A model generated the notes under the pieces. The model ran no database searches. It worked only from the letters and a program-made list of their open reading frames with translations, and was not told the origin of the DNA. The position numbers and the translations under genes were made by a program. From the NCBI RefSeq assembly GCF_024734075.1, contig NZ_CP102850.1, forward strand, positions 5,022,001-5,086,000: a DNA stretch of 64,000 nucleotides, given 5' to 3'. Shown piece after piece: positions 26,442 through 35,340 of this stretch. This stretch comes from Gordonia mangrovi (GTDB lineage: Bacteria > Actinomycetota > Actinomycetes > Mycobacteriales > Mycobacteriaceae). Every line of letters begins with the position of its first letter. The first letter of the stretch is position 1.

Positions 26442-26854
26442 CCGGCGCTCCCTCGGTGTTGTTCGTCTGCGTCAGCAATCGCGGAAAATCGGCGATGGCC
26501 GAGGGGCTCGCACGTGCGCTGGCCGCAGACACCATCACCTCTTCGTCGGCGGGCACCGAGGCCAAGCTCGGTGCCACACCCAATGATCTGTCGGTGGAGG
26601 TGCTCGCCGAGGTCGGCGCCGATATCAGCCGGCACACGCCCCGACAACTCACCGACGACCTCATGCGGTCCGCCGACCTCACCGTTGTGGTCGGTACATC
26701 CGCCGTGGTCGAGGGACCTGACAATTCCCGGGTCGAGGTGTGGGATATCGACGAGCCCTCTGCACGCGGTATCGAGGGGATCGATCGGATGAGACTCATC
26801 CGCGATGAGCTGGTCGACCGGATCAACGATCTGTCCCGGCGGCTCGCGTCCTGA
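26438..26854 (+). CDS. ArsC-like low-molecular-weight phosphatase family protein with CX5K loop
   Basis: A 138-residue member of the same fold with a changed P-loop: VLFVCVSNRGKSAMAEGL, where lysine replaces the usual phosphate-binding arginine (CX5K). It lacks the GCGDACP resolving cysteines of its two neighbours but keeps SSAGTEAKLGATPND and the late acidic turn VWDIDEPSARGIEGIDRMR. It may act on arsenate with a different thiol partner or have another oxyanion role (inference). The start overlaps the upstream stop, so it is the last gene of the ars operon. Confidence 0.8.
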   Translation: MTGAPSVLFVCVSNRGKSAMAEGLARALAADTITSSSAGTEAKLGATPNDLSVEVLAEVGADISRHTPRQLTDDLMRSADLTVVVGTSAVVEGPDNSRVEVWDIDEPSARGIEGIDRMRLIRDELVDRINDLSRRLAS

Positions 26855-26902
26855 CGCGTGGAGCGGGCGGTCACCGCGGCGACGCCCGCTCCACACTCGA
26901 AT

Positions 26903-27415
26903 TCAGCAGCATGCGGCCTTTGCATCGGCGGCGTCGTGGGCAACCGAGGAGTCCGCGGCGGCGGTGCTGCTGCAGCACACCGAACCGCATTCGGCATCCC
27001 CTGACGCATCACCACCCTGCGCCAGCAGTGTCGGACTGTCACCAAACCGGTCGGCGTCGGCGAGCACGGTGTACACCTCCCACTTCTCGTCGCCGGGGCC
27101 GGTCACCCACACCTTGTCCTGTGTGGCGAAGCAACAGGTGGTATTCATCTCCTCTTCGGTGAAAAGCCCTTCGGCCGACAGTCGTTCGATCTCGGCGTGC
27201 ACCTGTTCACTGGACTCGACCTCCACGCCCAGGTGGTTGATCGAGCCACCCCGGCCGGGGTTCTCCAGCAAGACCAGTTTCAGCGGCGGCTCGGCGATGG
27301 CGAAGTTCGCGTAGCCCGGCTTGAGTTTCGCCGGCGCGGTGTTGAACAGCTTCGAGTAGAACTCGACGGCTTGATCCATATCGTCGACGTTGAGTGCGAG
27401 TTGCATGCGGGACAT
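26903..27415 (-). CDS. cadI: CadI/ArsI family glyoxalase-fold protein
   Basis: A 170-residue vicinal-oxygen-chelate protein. SRMQLALNVDDMDQAVEFYS opens the fold, LVLLENPGRGGSINHLGVEV carries a metal-ligand histidine, and NTTCCFATQDKVWVTGP holds the adjacent cysteine pair that binds trivalent arsenicals in ArsI C-As lyases. The C-terminal 30 residues are rich in cysteine pairs (CGSVCCSS and a final AACC). It is homologous to mycobacterial CadI, induced by cadmium and arsenite. Start: ATG at 27415, as the frame upstream only adds a TTG. It is divergent from a second ArsR gene with matching operators. Confidence 0.88.
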   Translation of the reverse strand: MSRMQLALNVDDMDQAVEFYSKLFNTAPAKLKPGYANFAIAEPPLKLVLLENPGRGGSINHLGVEVESSEQVHAEIERLSAEGLFTEEEMNTTCCFATQDKVWVTGPGDEKWEVYTVLADADRFGDSPTLLAQGGDASGDAECGSVCCSSTAAADSSVAHDAADAKAACC

Positions 27416-27438
27416 GACCAACCAACCTTCTGTAGTGA

Positions 27439-27492
27439 GACATATATCGAATTACCGGCGTACCTCAGAGTGCCACCTTTTCGACATATGTC
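27439..27492. promoter_or_regulatory. Paired inverted operators between cadI and the second arsR
   Basis: GACATATATCGAA at 27439-27451 and, in opposite orientation, TTCGACATATGTC at 27480-27492 match at 12 of 13 positions when one is reverse-complemented. Each faces one of the two divergent genes. The second contains the palindrome GACATATGTC. They are the probable binding sites of the ArsR protein encoded next to them. Confidence 0.7.
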
Positions 27493-27515
27493 AATAGCCA
27501 GAGTAAGCTGAATGC

Positions 27516-27878
27516 ATGCCGAAGTCTCTGCCCGTCATCGATGTCAGTGGCCCGATATGTTGTGCACCCGTCTCCGCTGCTCCCGTGGACGACGCGGCGG
27601 CCCTCGAGATCGCACTGCGGCTCAAGGCACTCGCAGACCCGGCGCGAATCAAGTTGCTGTCCATCCTGCTCGCCGACGACGCCGACGGTGTGTGTACCTG
27701 CGACCTCGCGACCGGCCTCGGGTTGACCGAGGCCACCACCAGCCATCACCTCGGTCAATTGCGCAAGGCCGGCATGGTGATACCCGAGCGACGAGGGATG
27801 AACGTCTACTACCGGGCACAACCCGAGTCGCTGAACGCGTTGTGCACTGTGCTGGGGACGTCGGCGAACTGCGGCTAA
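27516..27878 (+). CDS. Second ArsR-family metalloregulator
   Basis: A 120-residue winged-helix repressor with several cysteines: GPICCAP near residues 12-18, GVCTCDLATGLGLTEATTSHH at the recognition helix (motif CTCD) and a final TSANCG. Core helix LRLKALADPARIKLLSIL. Cysteines in the N-terminal arm and at the recognition helix recall arsenic, cadmium or lead sensors. It is divergent from cadI across 100 bp holding two matched operators, an arrangement like the cadI region of Mycobacterium tuberculosis. It probably represses cadI and itself. Confidence 0.88.
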   Translation: MPKSLPVIDVSGPICCAPVSAAPVDDAAALEIALRLKALADPARIKLLSILLADDADGVCTCDLATGLGLTEATTSHHLGQLRKAGMVIPERRGMNVYYRAQPESLNALCTVLGTSANCG

Positions 27879-28044
27879 TACGGACCGAGAGCCTGCCGCG
27901 CAATCGAAGTCGACGTGTGTGCATCGCCGTCGAGACTGCAGCGAACAGACGGCCCTGCAGTGCGATGGCGCACTGCAGCCGCCGGCCGGGTAGGTCGGCT
28001 GAGCTCAGTGTTCGGTGCGTGCCTCGCGAAGAGGCATCGCACCT

Positions 28045-29649
28045 CTAGGGGTGGCGACAACGCCGGTCTCGATACAGGTGCAACATGCCGGCGCGCGGCG
28101 TGGTCGACGGCCGACAGAGGCGAGAATGGGCTGATGAGCCGGCAGGTGGTGGTGGTGGTGGTGCGAACCGTGTTCGGACAGCGCCGCTGACGGCCAGGGC
28201 GTCAGGACAGGCCAGGATAGGAGTGGCCTCACCTGAGTCGATGCCACCCGAGTCGGTGCTCTTGGGCTCGTCGGCGCACGCGTCGTCGCTGCCGAATGCC
28301 TCGATGGTGTCGGGACGCCGACACTCGGCGCGGCGGCCACGGGGTTCGTCGTGATCACCCGGTGGGGTAGCTGTCGAGGTTGCGTCTTCGCCTGGGGCGT
28401 CAGTATCCGACCTGTCGGCAACCGAGTCCTCTGTGACCGACCCTTCAGCGGCCGGTGTCACCGCCGCGTGGTCGACGAGAACTACTTCCTCCGCGGCCCT
28501 TTCGGCGTCCTTCTCTGCGGCGTCCTTCTCTGCGGCGTCCTTCTCTGCGGCGTCGTTCTCTGCGGCGTCGTCCTTGTGGGCGCTGTCGCCGTGGGCGCCG
28601 GTCTGTTCGACGCCGTTCTTGCCGTCGGTCGCCGGAGGCGTGCTCGCCGCCGATGCGGTCGCGCGGCCGGCAGGTGCGGGACGGACATGGGTGCGGGCGG
28701 TGCAGGTGTCGTAGCCGCATTCGCATTGCAGGCGCACGTCGGGGACGCCGTGGATTTCGGCGAGGGCGACGGCGCGGCGGTGTCCGACGCGGCGGGGGTC
28801 GCGACGGCAGACGCGTTCGTCGAGGAGGGCGGCGATGCGGTGTTGCAGGTGGATGGCGTGTTCGGCGCTCAGGCAGGCCGACATCTCCATGTGGCCGAAG
28901 GCTTCTTTGGCGAAGGTGACGTTCTGGAACATCTGGGCGACGTCCTCACGCGCTTCGGCATGAGCGTCGGGGTCCAGGCTGATCAGCGCACTGTCGAGTT
29001 CGTCGCGTAGCACGGTGTCGGGGGTGGGCCGGTAGGCCAGTTCCAGCGCGATGTCCTCGAAATCAATCGGGGCCTCGGCCGGGGCCTCGGCGTCCTGGGT
29101 CGCTTCGCCATCGGCACAGGCGGCCTCGTCTGGGGTCGGTTGGTCCTGTGCCGCATCGTCGTTGGTGCCGGCGTTGTGGGTGGGTCGGGGGCCAAGGGCT
29201 TCATCGAGGATTTCGTTGAGGCGCGGGCGTAGGTCTCCTGTGGGCGCGGTTTGGGAGCTTTTGGCCAGTTCGGTGACGCGGTGGGTGCTGAAGTCCCCGG
29301 CGAGGTAGGCCAACCGGATCTTGGGCAGGTGCGCCAGCATCTGCGCGAGTGAGGACCATTCGCCGGCTTTGCCGCGGGTGATACCCAGTTGTAGGGAGAT
29401 CTCGCCGATGGCGTGTTTGTGGGCTTTGGTGTGTGAGCGGGAGTTGTCGTAGGGGCCCTGGCCGTTCATGCGGTCGTTGTAGGCGCGGTCGCCGATCATG
29501 CCGGCGCCGAGCACGGCTCGGGCCTCGGACTGGCGGCTCAGGCGCAGCATGTCGCGCACGCCGTCGGTGTAGGCCATCTCCTCGGCGACACCGTCGAGCG
29601 GCGCCGACAACACCGTGTCGTCGGCGTCGTGATCGGTGAAGGAGAACAC
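28045..29649 (-). CDS. DUF222 / 13E12-repeat family protein, HNH end missing
   Basis: About 534 residues. The N-terminal half matches the DUF222 domain of actinobacterial 13E12 proteins (MAYTDGVRDMLRLSRQSEA, KHAIGEISLQLGITRGKAGE, FSTHRVTELA). In that family a C-terminal HNH nuclease follows. Here a low-complexity acidic linker with an AEKDA repeat leads to HLYRDRRCRHP and a stop, exactly where the HNH block normally begins, so the nuclease part is absent. Continuing past the stop shows no HNH in any frame. The frame opens at 29748, but GTG at 29649 follows AGAAAGG at good spacing. It is probably a decayed family member. Confidence 0.75.
   Translation of the reverse strand: MFSFTDHDADDTVLSAPLDGVAEEMAYTDGVRDMLRLSRQSEARAVLGAGMIGDRAYNDRMNGQGPYDNSRSHTKAHKHAIGEISLQLGITRGKAGEWSSLAQMLAHLPKIRLAYLAGDFSTHRVTELAKSSQTAPTGDLRPRLNEILDEALGPRPTHNAGTNDDAAQDQPTPDEAACADGEATQDAEAPAEAPIDFEDIALELAYRPTPDTVLRDELDSALISLDPDAHAEAREDVAQMFQNVTFAKEAFGHMEMSACLSAEHAIHLQHRIAALLDERVCRRDPRRVGHRRAVALAEIHGVPDVRLQCECGYDTCTARTHVRPAPAGRATASAASTPPATDGKNGVEQTGAHGDSAHKDDAAENDAAEKDAAEKDAAEKDAERAAEEVVLVDHAAVTPAAEGSVTEDSVADRSDTDAPGEDATSTATPPGDHDEPRGRRAECRRPDTIEAFGSDDACADEPKSTDSGGIDSGEATPILACPDALAVSGAVRTRFAPPPPPPAGSSAHSRLCRPSTTPRAGMLHLYRDRRCRHP
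28514..28573. repeat. 15-bp tandem repeat, four units, inside the DUF222 gene
   Basis: TCTGCGGCGTCCTTC is repeated at 28514, 28529, 28544 and 28559, the later units varying by one or two bases, with a partial unit before. It encodes the acidic AEKDA repeat of the linker. It keeps frame, so slippage would only change linker length. Confidence 0.9.
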
Positions 29650-29956
29650 GAGCGGACCTTTCTGCACGAGCCCGAGGCGGGCCACGGAAACGTCGAACGG
29701 AGCGGAAACGAGAACTACGGTCAGGCTATCGGACGGCACCGACAACAACGGTTGGCTGTGGTCCAGCCAAGGTCAGTTGCGAGTAGATCGAACAGATGCA
29801 GACTATCGACGGGTTCCGACAACATCGGTCTCTCCAGGAGCCGGGCCACGATCTCACACGAAACCAACTGCGCGCCTTACGGTCGACTTCGTCGCGGAGG
29901 TTGTCGAAGACGGTGCAACCGGTGATTCTCCTGTCGGAGGTCGGCTGCCGAGACCC
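29650..29956. other. Intergenic region, no gene seen
   Basis: About 300 bp upstream of the DUF222 gene and downstream of the next minus-strand membrane protein. It holds the DUF222 ribosome-binding site. No other clear signal was found. Confidence 0.35.
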
Positions 29957-30649
29957 TCAGTCCACCACGGTTCGCGACAGCACCGTCGATGTGTCGATGA
30001 TTTCGAACTGCCGACCGTCAACGGTAAGGACCTTCAAGAATCCCGGCTCCGTTTCGAGCACGTACACTTCGAACTCCCCGGCAGTCGTGACTATCGACTC
30101 CCGAGACATCCACGGTGTGTCCACCACCGCGGCTATCACGAGAATGCCCATGATGCCGATGAGCCCGACCCGCCGGGTCAGCGCGGTAGTGATCGCTTGT
30201 GCCCCCTCGTGGGTATTCAGCAGCCACACGCCGACGAACACCACCGGGAGAACGACCACGCAGACGAGGACCCACCAGTCGTTCAGGCTGGTCACCAGGG
30301 CCGCCACACCGGCCATCGCGGCCGCGACGAGCACGAGGTCCGACAGGCGCAACTGCCGCACCGCACCTCTGCCCGATCTCAGGATTGAGATCAGCGCCAG
30401 CGGTAGGACGATGACGAGCAGAGTCCCGGTGAGGGCGGGCCAGGCGAATAGGGTACCGAACGCGAGCGGGATCGCGTCGCCGAAATCAATGGTCTCCGCG
30501 ACATCGGCCGCAGTGTGCCAGTCCCACTCCGAGACTGCGAGAACACGCAGGAGAAGGAAAAGCGCGGCGACGCCGGCCGAGATTCCCAGGTCGAGTGAGA
30601 GATCCGCATGTTTCTGATTCCCATCCGATCGGTCCGGTGACGTCGACAC
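29957..30649 (-). CDS. Hypothetical five-TM membrane protein
   Basis: A 230-residue protein I do not recognise. Hydrophobic segments in order: LGISAGVAALFLLLRVLAV (22-40), a long one around AWPALTGTLLVIVLPLALI (67-90), LVLVAAAMAGVAALV (104-118), WVLVCVVVLPVVFVGVWLL (124-143) and GLIGIMGILVIAAVV (158-172). A short extracellular or cytosolic beta-rich tail ends the protein. The frame stays open into the upstream rsgA gene to 31357, but that part is a shadow; GTG at 30649 gives the protein start with GGTGA 4 bases before. It lies 130 bp after rsgA on the same strand. Confidence 0.65.
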   Translation of the reverse strand: MSTSPDRSDGNQKHADLSLDLGISAGVAALFLLLRVLAVSEWDWHTAADVAETIDFGDAIPLAFGTLFAWPALTGTLLVIVLPLALISILRSGRGAVRQLRLSDLVLVAAAMAGVAALVTSLNDWWVLVCVVVLPVVFVGVWLLNTHEGAQAITTALTRRVGLIGIMGILVIAAVVDTPWMSRESIVTTAGEFEVYVLETEPGFLKVLTVDGRQFEIIDTSTVLSRTVVD

Positions 30650-30779
30650 GAAGTCACCATAGCCCGGATCCAACCCACCGGATCGGCTCGTCGACGTCGC
30701 CGCGTGTTCGGTCTGTACCGTGCGCTTTCCGCAGACTCCCGAACGCTGCCTGGCACTACCGTCGGCTATGCGGCGTCGG

Positions 30780-31901
30780 TCACCGTTTGCGGTTTCCCGA
30801 CCGGTTGATGGCGCGACGCATTCGGGCGATCTCTTTCTTGGTCTCTCGTTCCCGCTCGGCACGAAGCCGCGCATCGGTGCGGGAGGCGGCATAGGCGTTC
30901 TCCCGCAAGAGCCGACGGTAGTTGTCGAGGCGTCGCTGAGGGAGGTCACCGGACTCGACGGCCGCCAGGACCGCACAGCCCGGCTCAACGGTGTGCGCGC
31001 AGTCGCCGAATCGGCAGTCACCGGCCAACTCGATGATCTCGGGGAAGGTCTGATCGAGTCCCTCGTCGACCTCCAGTACGCCGACACCACGCAAACCGGG
31101 CGTGTCCAGTAGCACGCCACCGGTGGGCAACGGCAACAACTCCCGCCATGCGGTGGTGTGGCGGCCCTTGCCGTCACTGCTGCGCACGGCCCCGGTCGCC
31201 AGCCGGTCCTCGCCGAGCAGGCAATTGCCGAGAGTGGACTTGCCCACGCCGGACGGACCGAGCAGAACGACCGTGCCCGACAGTGCGTCGACCACTGTGT
31301 CCATACCCTCGCCGGTGGTCGCGCTGGTGACCAGTACCTGGACGCCCGGCGCGACACTCGACACCTCCGCGACCGCCTGCGGGACGTCGGCGCATCGGTC
31401 GGCCTTGGTCAACACCACCACCGGGGTGGCGCCGCTCTCCCAGGCCAGCGCCAGCAACCGCTCGATGCGTCCGGGCCGGATCCGATCGGCGAGAGAGACG
31501 ACCACGGCCACAGTGTCGACGTTGGCGGCAAGGACCTGACCTTGTGAGGTGCGGGAGGCGGTGGCACGAACCACAGCGGTGCGGCGTGGCAAGACCGTCA
31601 CAATGGTTGCCGCGTCGGTCGCGGTGGCGGGTCGCAGTGCCACCCAGTCACCGGTGCACGGAGACAACGAATCCTCGGCATGTGAGGCGAGGCTTGTTGC
31701 CGCCCGCACCGGACCGGTCTCGGCGACGACGTCGCAGAGACCACGCTCGGCGCGCACGACCCGGCCCGGCACGAGGCCGTCGGCTCGGTAGCCGACGAAC
31801 GCCTCTTCGCGGTGCGTGTCCCAACCGAATGCTGCGGGAGTCAGCTCGGGCCTGGGGATGAGGTGGGGTGTGGGTTGCTGAAAATCGGGTTCGTGAAACA
31901 C
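30780..31901 (-). CDS. rsgA: Ribosome small-subunit GTPase RsgA
   Basis: A 373-residue circularly permuted GTPase that helps mature the 30S subunit. An OB-fold comes first, with GDWVALRP. The G motifs follow in permuted order: G4 VLTKADRC, then G1 GPSGVGKSTLGN, then G3 DTPGLRGV. The C-terminal zinc cluster CRFGDCAHTVEPGCAV is complete (C-x4-C-x-H-x5-C). A GTG start at 31901 has AAAGG 8 bases upstream. The C-terminus is basic. Monocistronic or followed by the small membrane protein. Confidence 0.95.
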   Translation of the reverse strand: MFHEPDFQQPTPHLIPRPELTPAAFGWDTHREEAFVGYRADGLVPGRVVRAERGLCDVVAETGPVRAATSLASHAEDSLSPCTGDWVALRPATATDAATIVTVLPRRTAVVRATASRTSQGQVLAANVDTVAVVVSLADRIRPGRIERLLALAWESGATPVVVLTKADRCADVPQAVAEVSSVAPGVQVLVTSATTGEGMDTVVDALSGTVVLLGPSGVGKSTLGNCLLGEDRLATGAVRSSDGKGRHTTAWRELLPLPTGGVLLDTPGLRGVGVLEVDEGLDQTFPEIIELAGDCRFGDCAHTVEPGCAVLAAVESGDLPQRRLDNYRRLLRENAYAASRTDARLRAERERETKKEIARMRRAINRSGNRKR

Positions 31902-32260
31902 AGGAGAGACCTTTGAGACAGGGGCCTCCTGAATCAGTGACCACGCATGGCGAACTCAGATGGAGCGAGCAGGTTGCGTGGTGTGCGTCAGGACAATGCC
32001 CGGGAAATGAGGACGAAGGGAACGCTGCACTGCGCAGCGGTGCCGGCGGTCATCAACTCACACTCCTGTGTCACAGCGGCAAGCCTTCGCCTGCCGCACC
32101 ATTCAGTCTAGGTATCCGGCGGCGCTTTATCCACGGGTTTCGCTGTGACATTGTCGACGCCGAGCTGCTCGCCGAGTCGGGGGCCGACCACGAATTCCGG
32201 GGGACATATTGGGTGGTTTCCCTGATTCCCTGAGGTGATCCGCTGCGTCACCATCGATTC
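31902..32260. other. 360-bp divergent intergenic region
   Basis: It separates rsgA (minus) from the MMPL transporter (plus), so promoters for both must lie here. No convincing gene, palindrome or promoter pair was found. Confidence 0.35.
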
Positions 32261-34456
32261 ATGTTCACATCGGTGGCGGGATGGACGGTTCGCAATCGCT
32301 GGTCGGTGGTGGCCGCATGGGCGGTCGCGCTCGTCAGTTGTGTTGTGTTGGCGGGCATGTTCGGCGGTGACTCGATCACGAACTTCGCCGACGACGAGCG
32401 CACGGAATCCGGAAGGGCGCTCGCCACCCTCAACGCGGCGGCCGGGGGATCGGCGGCCGACGAGGCGCGGGTCGTGGTGGCCACCGACCCATCCATGCCC
32501 GGCGGTGTACGAAATCCGATAGTCCGCACCGAGGTCGATGCGCTGCGCGACCTCATCACCACCATCGATCCCGACACCCGGATGGCTGACCTCTACGCGG
32601 CCGAAGTCACCAACGACACCGCGATCTCGCCGGATGCAACCGTGGGCTACACCACGGTGACCGTGCCGGCGCGGTCCGACAGCGAGCGCGCGGATCTCGT
32701 CGCCGAGATCAAGGATGCGGCCGCACAATTCGACGTCCCCGACACGCGCGTGAATTTCGCGGGCGACTGGTTCGCCGAGCAGGCTCCGGCGGGAATGGGC
32801 GAGGCCATCGGCATCGGCCTGGCGATGATCATCCTGCTCATCGCTTTCGGCACACTGGTGGCGGCGGGACTTCCGCTACTGACCGCGCTGTTCGGTGTCG
32901 GGGTCGGGGCGTCGGTGCTCCTGCTGCTGCAGAACGTGGTGGACACCCCGAACTTCGCGGTCTCGCTGACCGTGATGCTCGGAATCGGCGTGGGTATCGA
33001 CTACGCGCTGCTCATCCTGACGCGTTTCCGCGCCGCGCTGGCAGACGGTACCTCGGTTCCCGATGCGGTGGTCGCGGCGATGGACACCGCCGGACGCTCG
33101 GTGGCGTTCGCCGGCGCGACCGTCACGATTGCGATCGCCGGCTTGCTGACGCAGGGCGGCGTGATCGGGCCGACGATGACATTGGCGGGGTGCGCCGGTG
33201 TGCTGGCCGTGATGCTGGCCGCCCTCACCCTGCTGCCGGCCCTGTTGGCGATCATCGGCACCCGAGTCAACAAGCTGGCCATACCCGGACTGCGGACCCG
33301 ACCCGGCACCGACGGTGCGCTCGCCCTGCGGTGGAGCCAGACCGTGCAACGACACCCGTGGGGCGGGGTGCTGGTGGCACTGGCCATTCTGATCGTGTTG
33401 TCCATACCGGTGCTCGATCTCCGTCTCGGATTCGGCGATGCCGGCAACCGGCCGGCCGAGGACACCACCCGCATCGCCTACGACGACCTCGCGCGTGGCT
33501 TCGGTGACGGAGCCAACGGTCCACTGTTCCTGGTCACCGAGCTACCCGATGGCGCTGCTGATACCGAGCGGGTCCAGACACTCGCCGCAAGCCTCGAGAG
33601 CACGAGCGGCGTGGCAGCGGTCAGTCCGCCGATCCCGCTGGGACGAGTCGACGGCAACCCCGTCACGATGCTCACGGTTACGCCGACCACCGGACCCCAG
33701 GAGTTGGCCACACTCGACCTGATACACCACATCCGCGACACGGTGGTCCCACAGTCGGGGCTGCCGGTGGAGCTCACCGGGGTGGCGGTGGGCGGCAACG
33801 ACTTCGCCGAACTCACGCTCAGCCGACTGCCACTCATGATCGCGGTGGTGTTGATCTGTTCGTTCGTGCTGTTGGCGTTGGCGTTTCGCTCCATCGTCAT
33901 TCCGACGAAGGCCATCGTGATGAACCTGCTGTCGCTGGGCGCCGCGTTCGGTGTGATCGTCGCGGTGTTCCAGTGGGGCTGGGGGATGGAACTCATCGGG
34001 GTCGGCAAGGTCGGGCCCACCGAGGCCTGGGTACCGATCGTGCTGTTCGCGGTCGCCTTCGGTCTCGCAATGGACTACGAGGTGTTCCTCGTCTCGCGAA
34101 TCCGCGAGCGGTACCTGGCAACCGGCGATGCGACGGGCTCAGTCACCGAGGGGCTGGCGAAGACCGCGCGGGTGATCACCGCGGCCGCCGCCATCATGGT
34201 GTGCGTGTTCGCGAGCTTCGTCTTCTTCGACGACCGCGGCCTCAAGGCGATGGGACTGGGGCTGGCGACCGCTGTGTTCATCGACGCGACGGTGGTACGG
34301 ATGCTGTTGGTACCCGCGACGATGGAGATCCTGGGTCGCTACAACTGGTATTGGCCGTCGTGGCTGGCGCGCGTTCCGTCGCTCGATGGGGTGCATCGGA
34401 GCGCCCACGAGCCCGATGTACTCGCGGCCGTCCCGGCACGCGCCGACGTCCACTAG
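32261..34456 (+). CDS. MMPL-family RND transporter
   Basis: A 731-residue RND-superfamily membrane protein of the MmpL type. The first transmembrane helix (WSVVAAWAVALVSCVVLAG) is followed by an extracytoplasmic loop of about 150 residues, then a helix bundle including LAMIILLIAFGTLVAAGLPLL, FAVSLTVMLGIGVGIDYALL (GIDYAL is the proton-relay motif) and GLLTQGGVIGPTM. The pattern repeats in the second half, with IVLFAVAFGLAMDYEVFL carrying the matching MDYEVFL motif. The family exports lipids or siderophores to the cell envelope. No mmpS or lipid synthase gene is adjacent, so the substrate is unknown. Confidence 0.92.
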   Translation: MFTSVAGWTVRNRWSVVAAWAVALVSCVVLAGMFGGDSITNFADDERTESGRALATLNAAAGGSAADEARVVVATDPSMPGGVRNPIVRTEVDALRDLITTIDPDTRMADLYAAEVTNDTAISPDATVGYTTVTVPARSDSERADLVAEIKDAAAQFDVPDTRVNFAGDWFAEQAPAGMGEAIGIGLAMIILLIAFGTLVAAGLPLLTALFGVGVGASVLLLLQNVVDTPNFAVSLTVMLGIGVGIDYALLILTRFRAALADGTSVPDAVVAAMDTAGRSVAFAGATVTIAIAGLLTQGGVIGPTMTLAGCAGVLAVMLAALTLLPALLAIIGTRVNKLAIPGLRTRPGTDGALALRWSQTVQRHPWGGVLVALAILIVLSIPVLDLRLGFGDAGNRPAEDTTRIAYDDLARGFGDGANGPLFLVTELPDGAADTERVQTLAASLESTSGVAAVSPPIPLGRVDGNPVTMLTVTPTTGPQELATLDLIHHIRDTVVPQSGLPVELTGVAVGGNDFAELTLSRLPLMIAVVLICSFVLLALAFRSIVIPTKAIVMNLLSLGAAFGVIVAVFQWGWGMELIGVGKVGPTEAWVPIVLFAVAFGLAMDYEVFLVSRIRERYLATGDATGSVTEGLAKTARVITAAAAIMVCVFASFVFFDDRGLKAMGLGLATAVFIDATVVRMLLVPATMEILGRYNWYWPSWLARVPSLDGVHRSAHEPDVLAAVPARADVH

Positions 34457-34771
34457 ACAGCGAGTCTGTGCCGGTCACGCGGTGGCACTCCGGTCACGCG
34501 GCGGCAATGTCGCTCATCCGACCGGACGCGCCCGGGACGGCACTCCTGGGCTTGGCGGCGATCGGCCGAGCGCGGGGCGAGTTGGGCCTACTCGCATGCA
34601 TTCGCGTGAAACGCCGATGCGGGTTCATCGCCGGGCCCGGCTTGCCGAACAGTCAGTAAGACATCACTACGATCGGTCACGAGACTCCGCGTCACCTCGT
34701 ATGGCCGGCTCGGCGACGACACCGTGAGCAAGCGGATATCGATACCCGGACGCTCAGACAGGAGAGAAGCT
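34457..34771. other. 315-bp intergenic region, no gene seen
   Basis: Between the MMPL gene and the next plus-strand gene. Only an AGGAGAG ribosome-binding site (34760-34766), serving the downstream gene, is recognisable. Confidence 0.35.
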
Positions 34772-35266
34772 GTGGCCAACAATCAGTCGGCGGCCGAATG
34801 GCCGCTGAAGGCTCGGACCATCGCCGAGGCCAGCGGTCGGGGCATTCGCGCGGCCCGCACACACGACCTCGACGCATTCGGCGAGGCTATCCAACAGCTC
34901 GAAATTCATCCCGAGGCGCGCGAGGTCCATGCCCACATGGTGCGTGAGTTGCTCGAGACACGGTTCCCGGACGGACTCTCCGGGGACGACCTCGCTGGGG
35001 TACTGACTCACACGATCGACGGCGCCGGCGCGTGGGATGCGCCCGTCGATCCCTCGGCGGTGGTGGTTGTCCTCACCGGCAGCCTGGGCGTGACCGACAG
35101 TCCCGACAGCGATGGAGCGACAAGTGACATCCCGCCGGCACGGCTCCACAGCGCAGCGATCCTGGTGATCGTCGATCTGGCGGCGGAAGCCGCACTGGAT
35201 CATCAGCCCTATCTGGTGCGCGCCGTGGACGAGATACGACGGTCTCAGACCGTCGAGATGCCCTGA
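34772..35266 (+). CDS. Conserved-looking hypothetical cytosolic protein, 164 residues
   Basis: I do not recognise the family. The protein is acidic and helical in its first half (PLKARTIAEASGRGIRAAR, EVHAHMVRELLETRFPDGL), with a hydrophobic beta segment SAVVVVLTGSLGVTD in the middle and a final helix LVIVDLAAEAALDHQPYLVR. It has no signal peptide or membrane helix. The frame opens at 34724, but AGGAGAG at 34760 supports GTG at 34772. It stands alone; function unknown. Confidence 0.6.
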   Translation: MANNQSAAEWPLKARTIAEASGRGIRAARTHDLDAFGEAIQQLEIHPEAREVHAHMVRELLETRFPDGLSGDDLAGVLTHTIDGAGAWDAPVDPSAVVVVLTGSLGVTDSPDSDGATSDIPPARLHSAAILVIVDLAAEAALDHQPYLVRAVDEIRRSQTVEMP

Positions 35267-35340
35267 TCGGCTACGCCGCGCATTATGCGGCACCAACTCG
35301 GGAAGACCCCCTGTCGGTGGCGTGTCGTAGCGTCAGGCCC

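Noticed and set aside
28514..28573. Short tandem repeats considered as a CRISPR array
   Set aside because: 15-bp units without spacers inside a coding frame; they encode a protein linker.
30650..31357. N-terminal extension of the five-TM protein into rsgA
   Set aside because: It would overlap the RsgA GTPase domain completely; RsgA motifs are intact and the residues of the extension look random.
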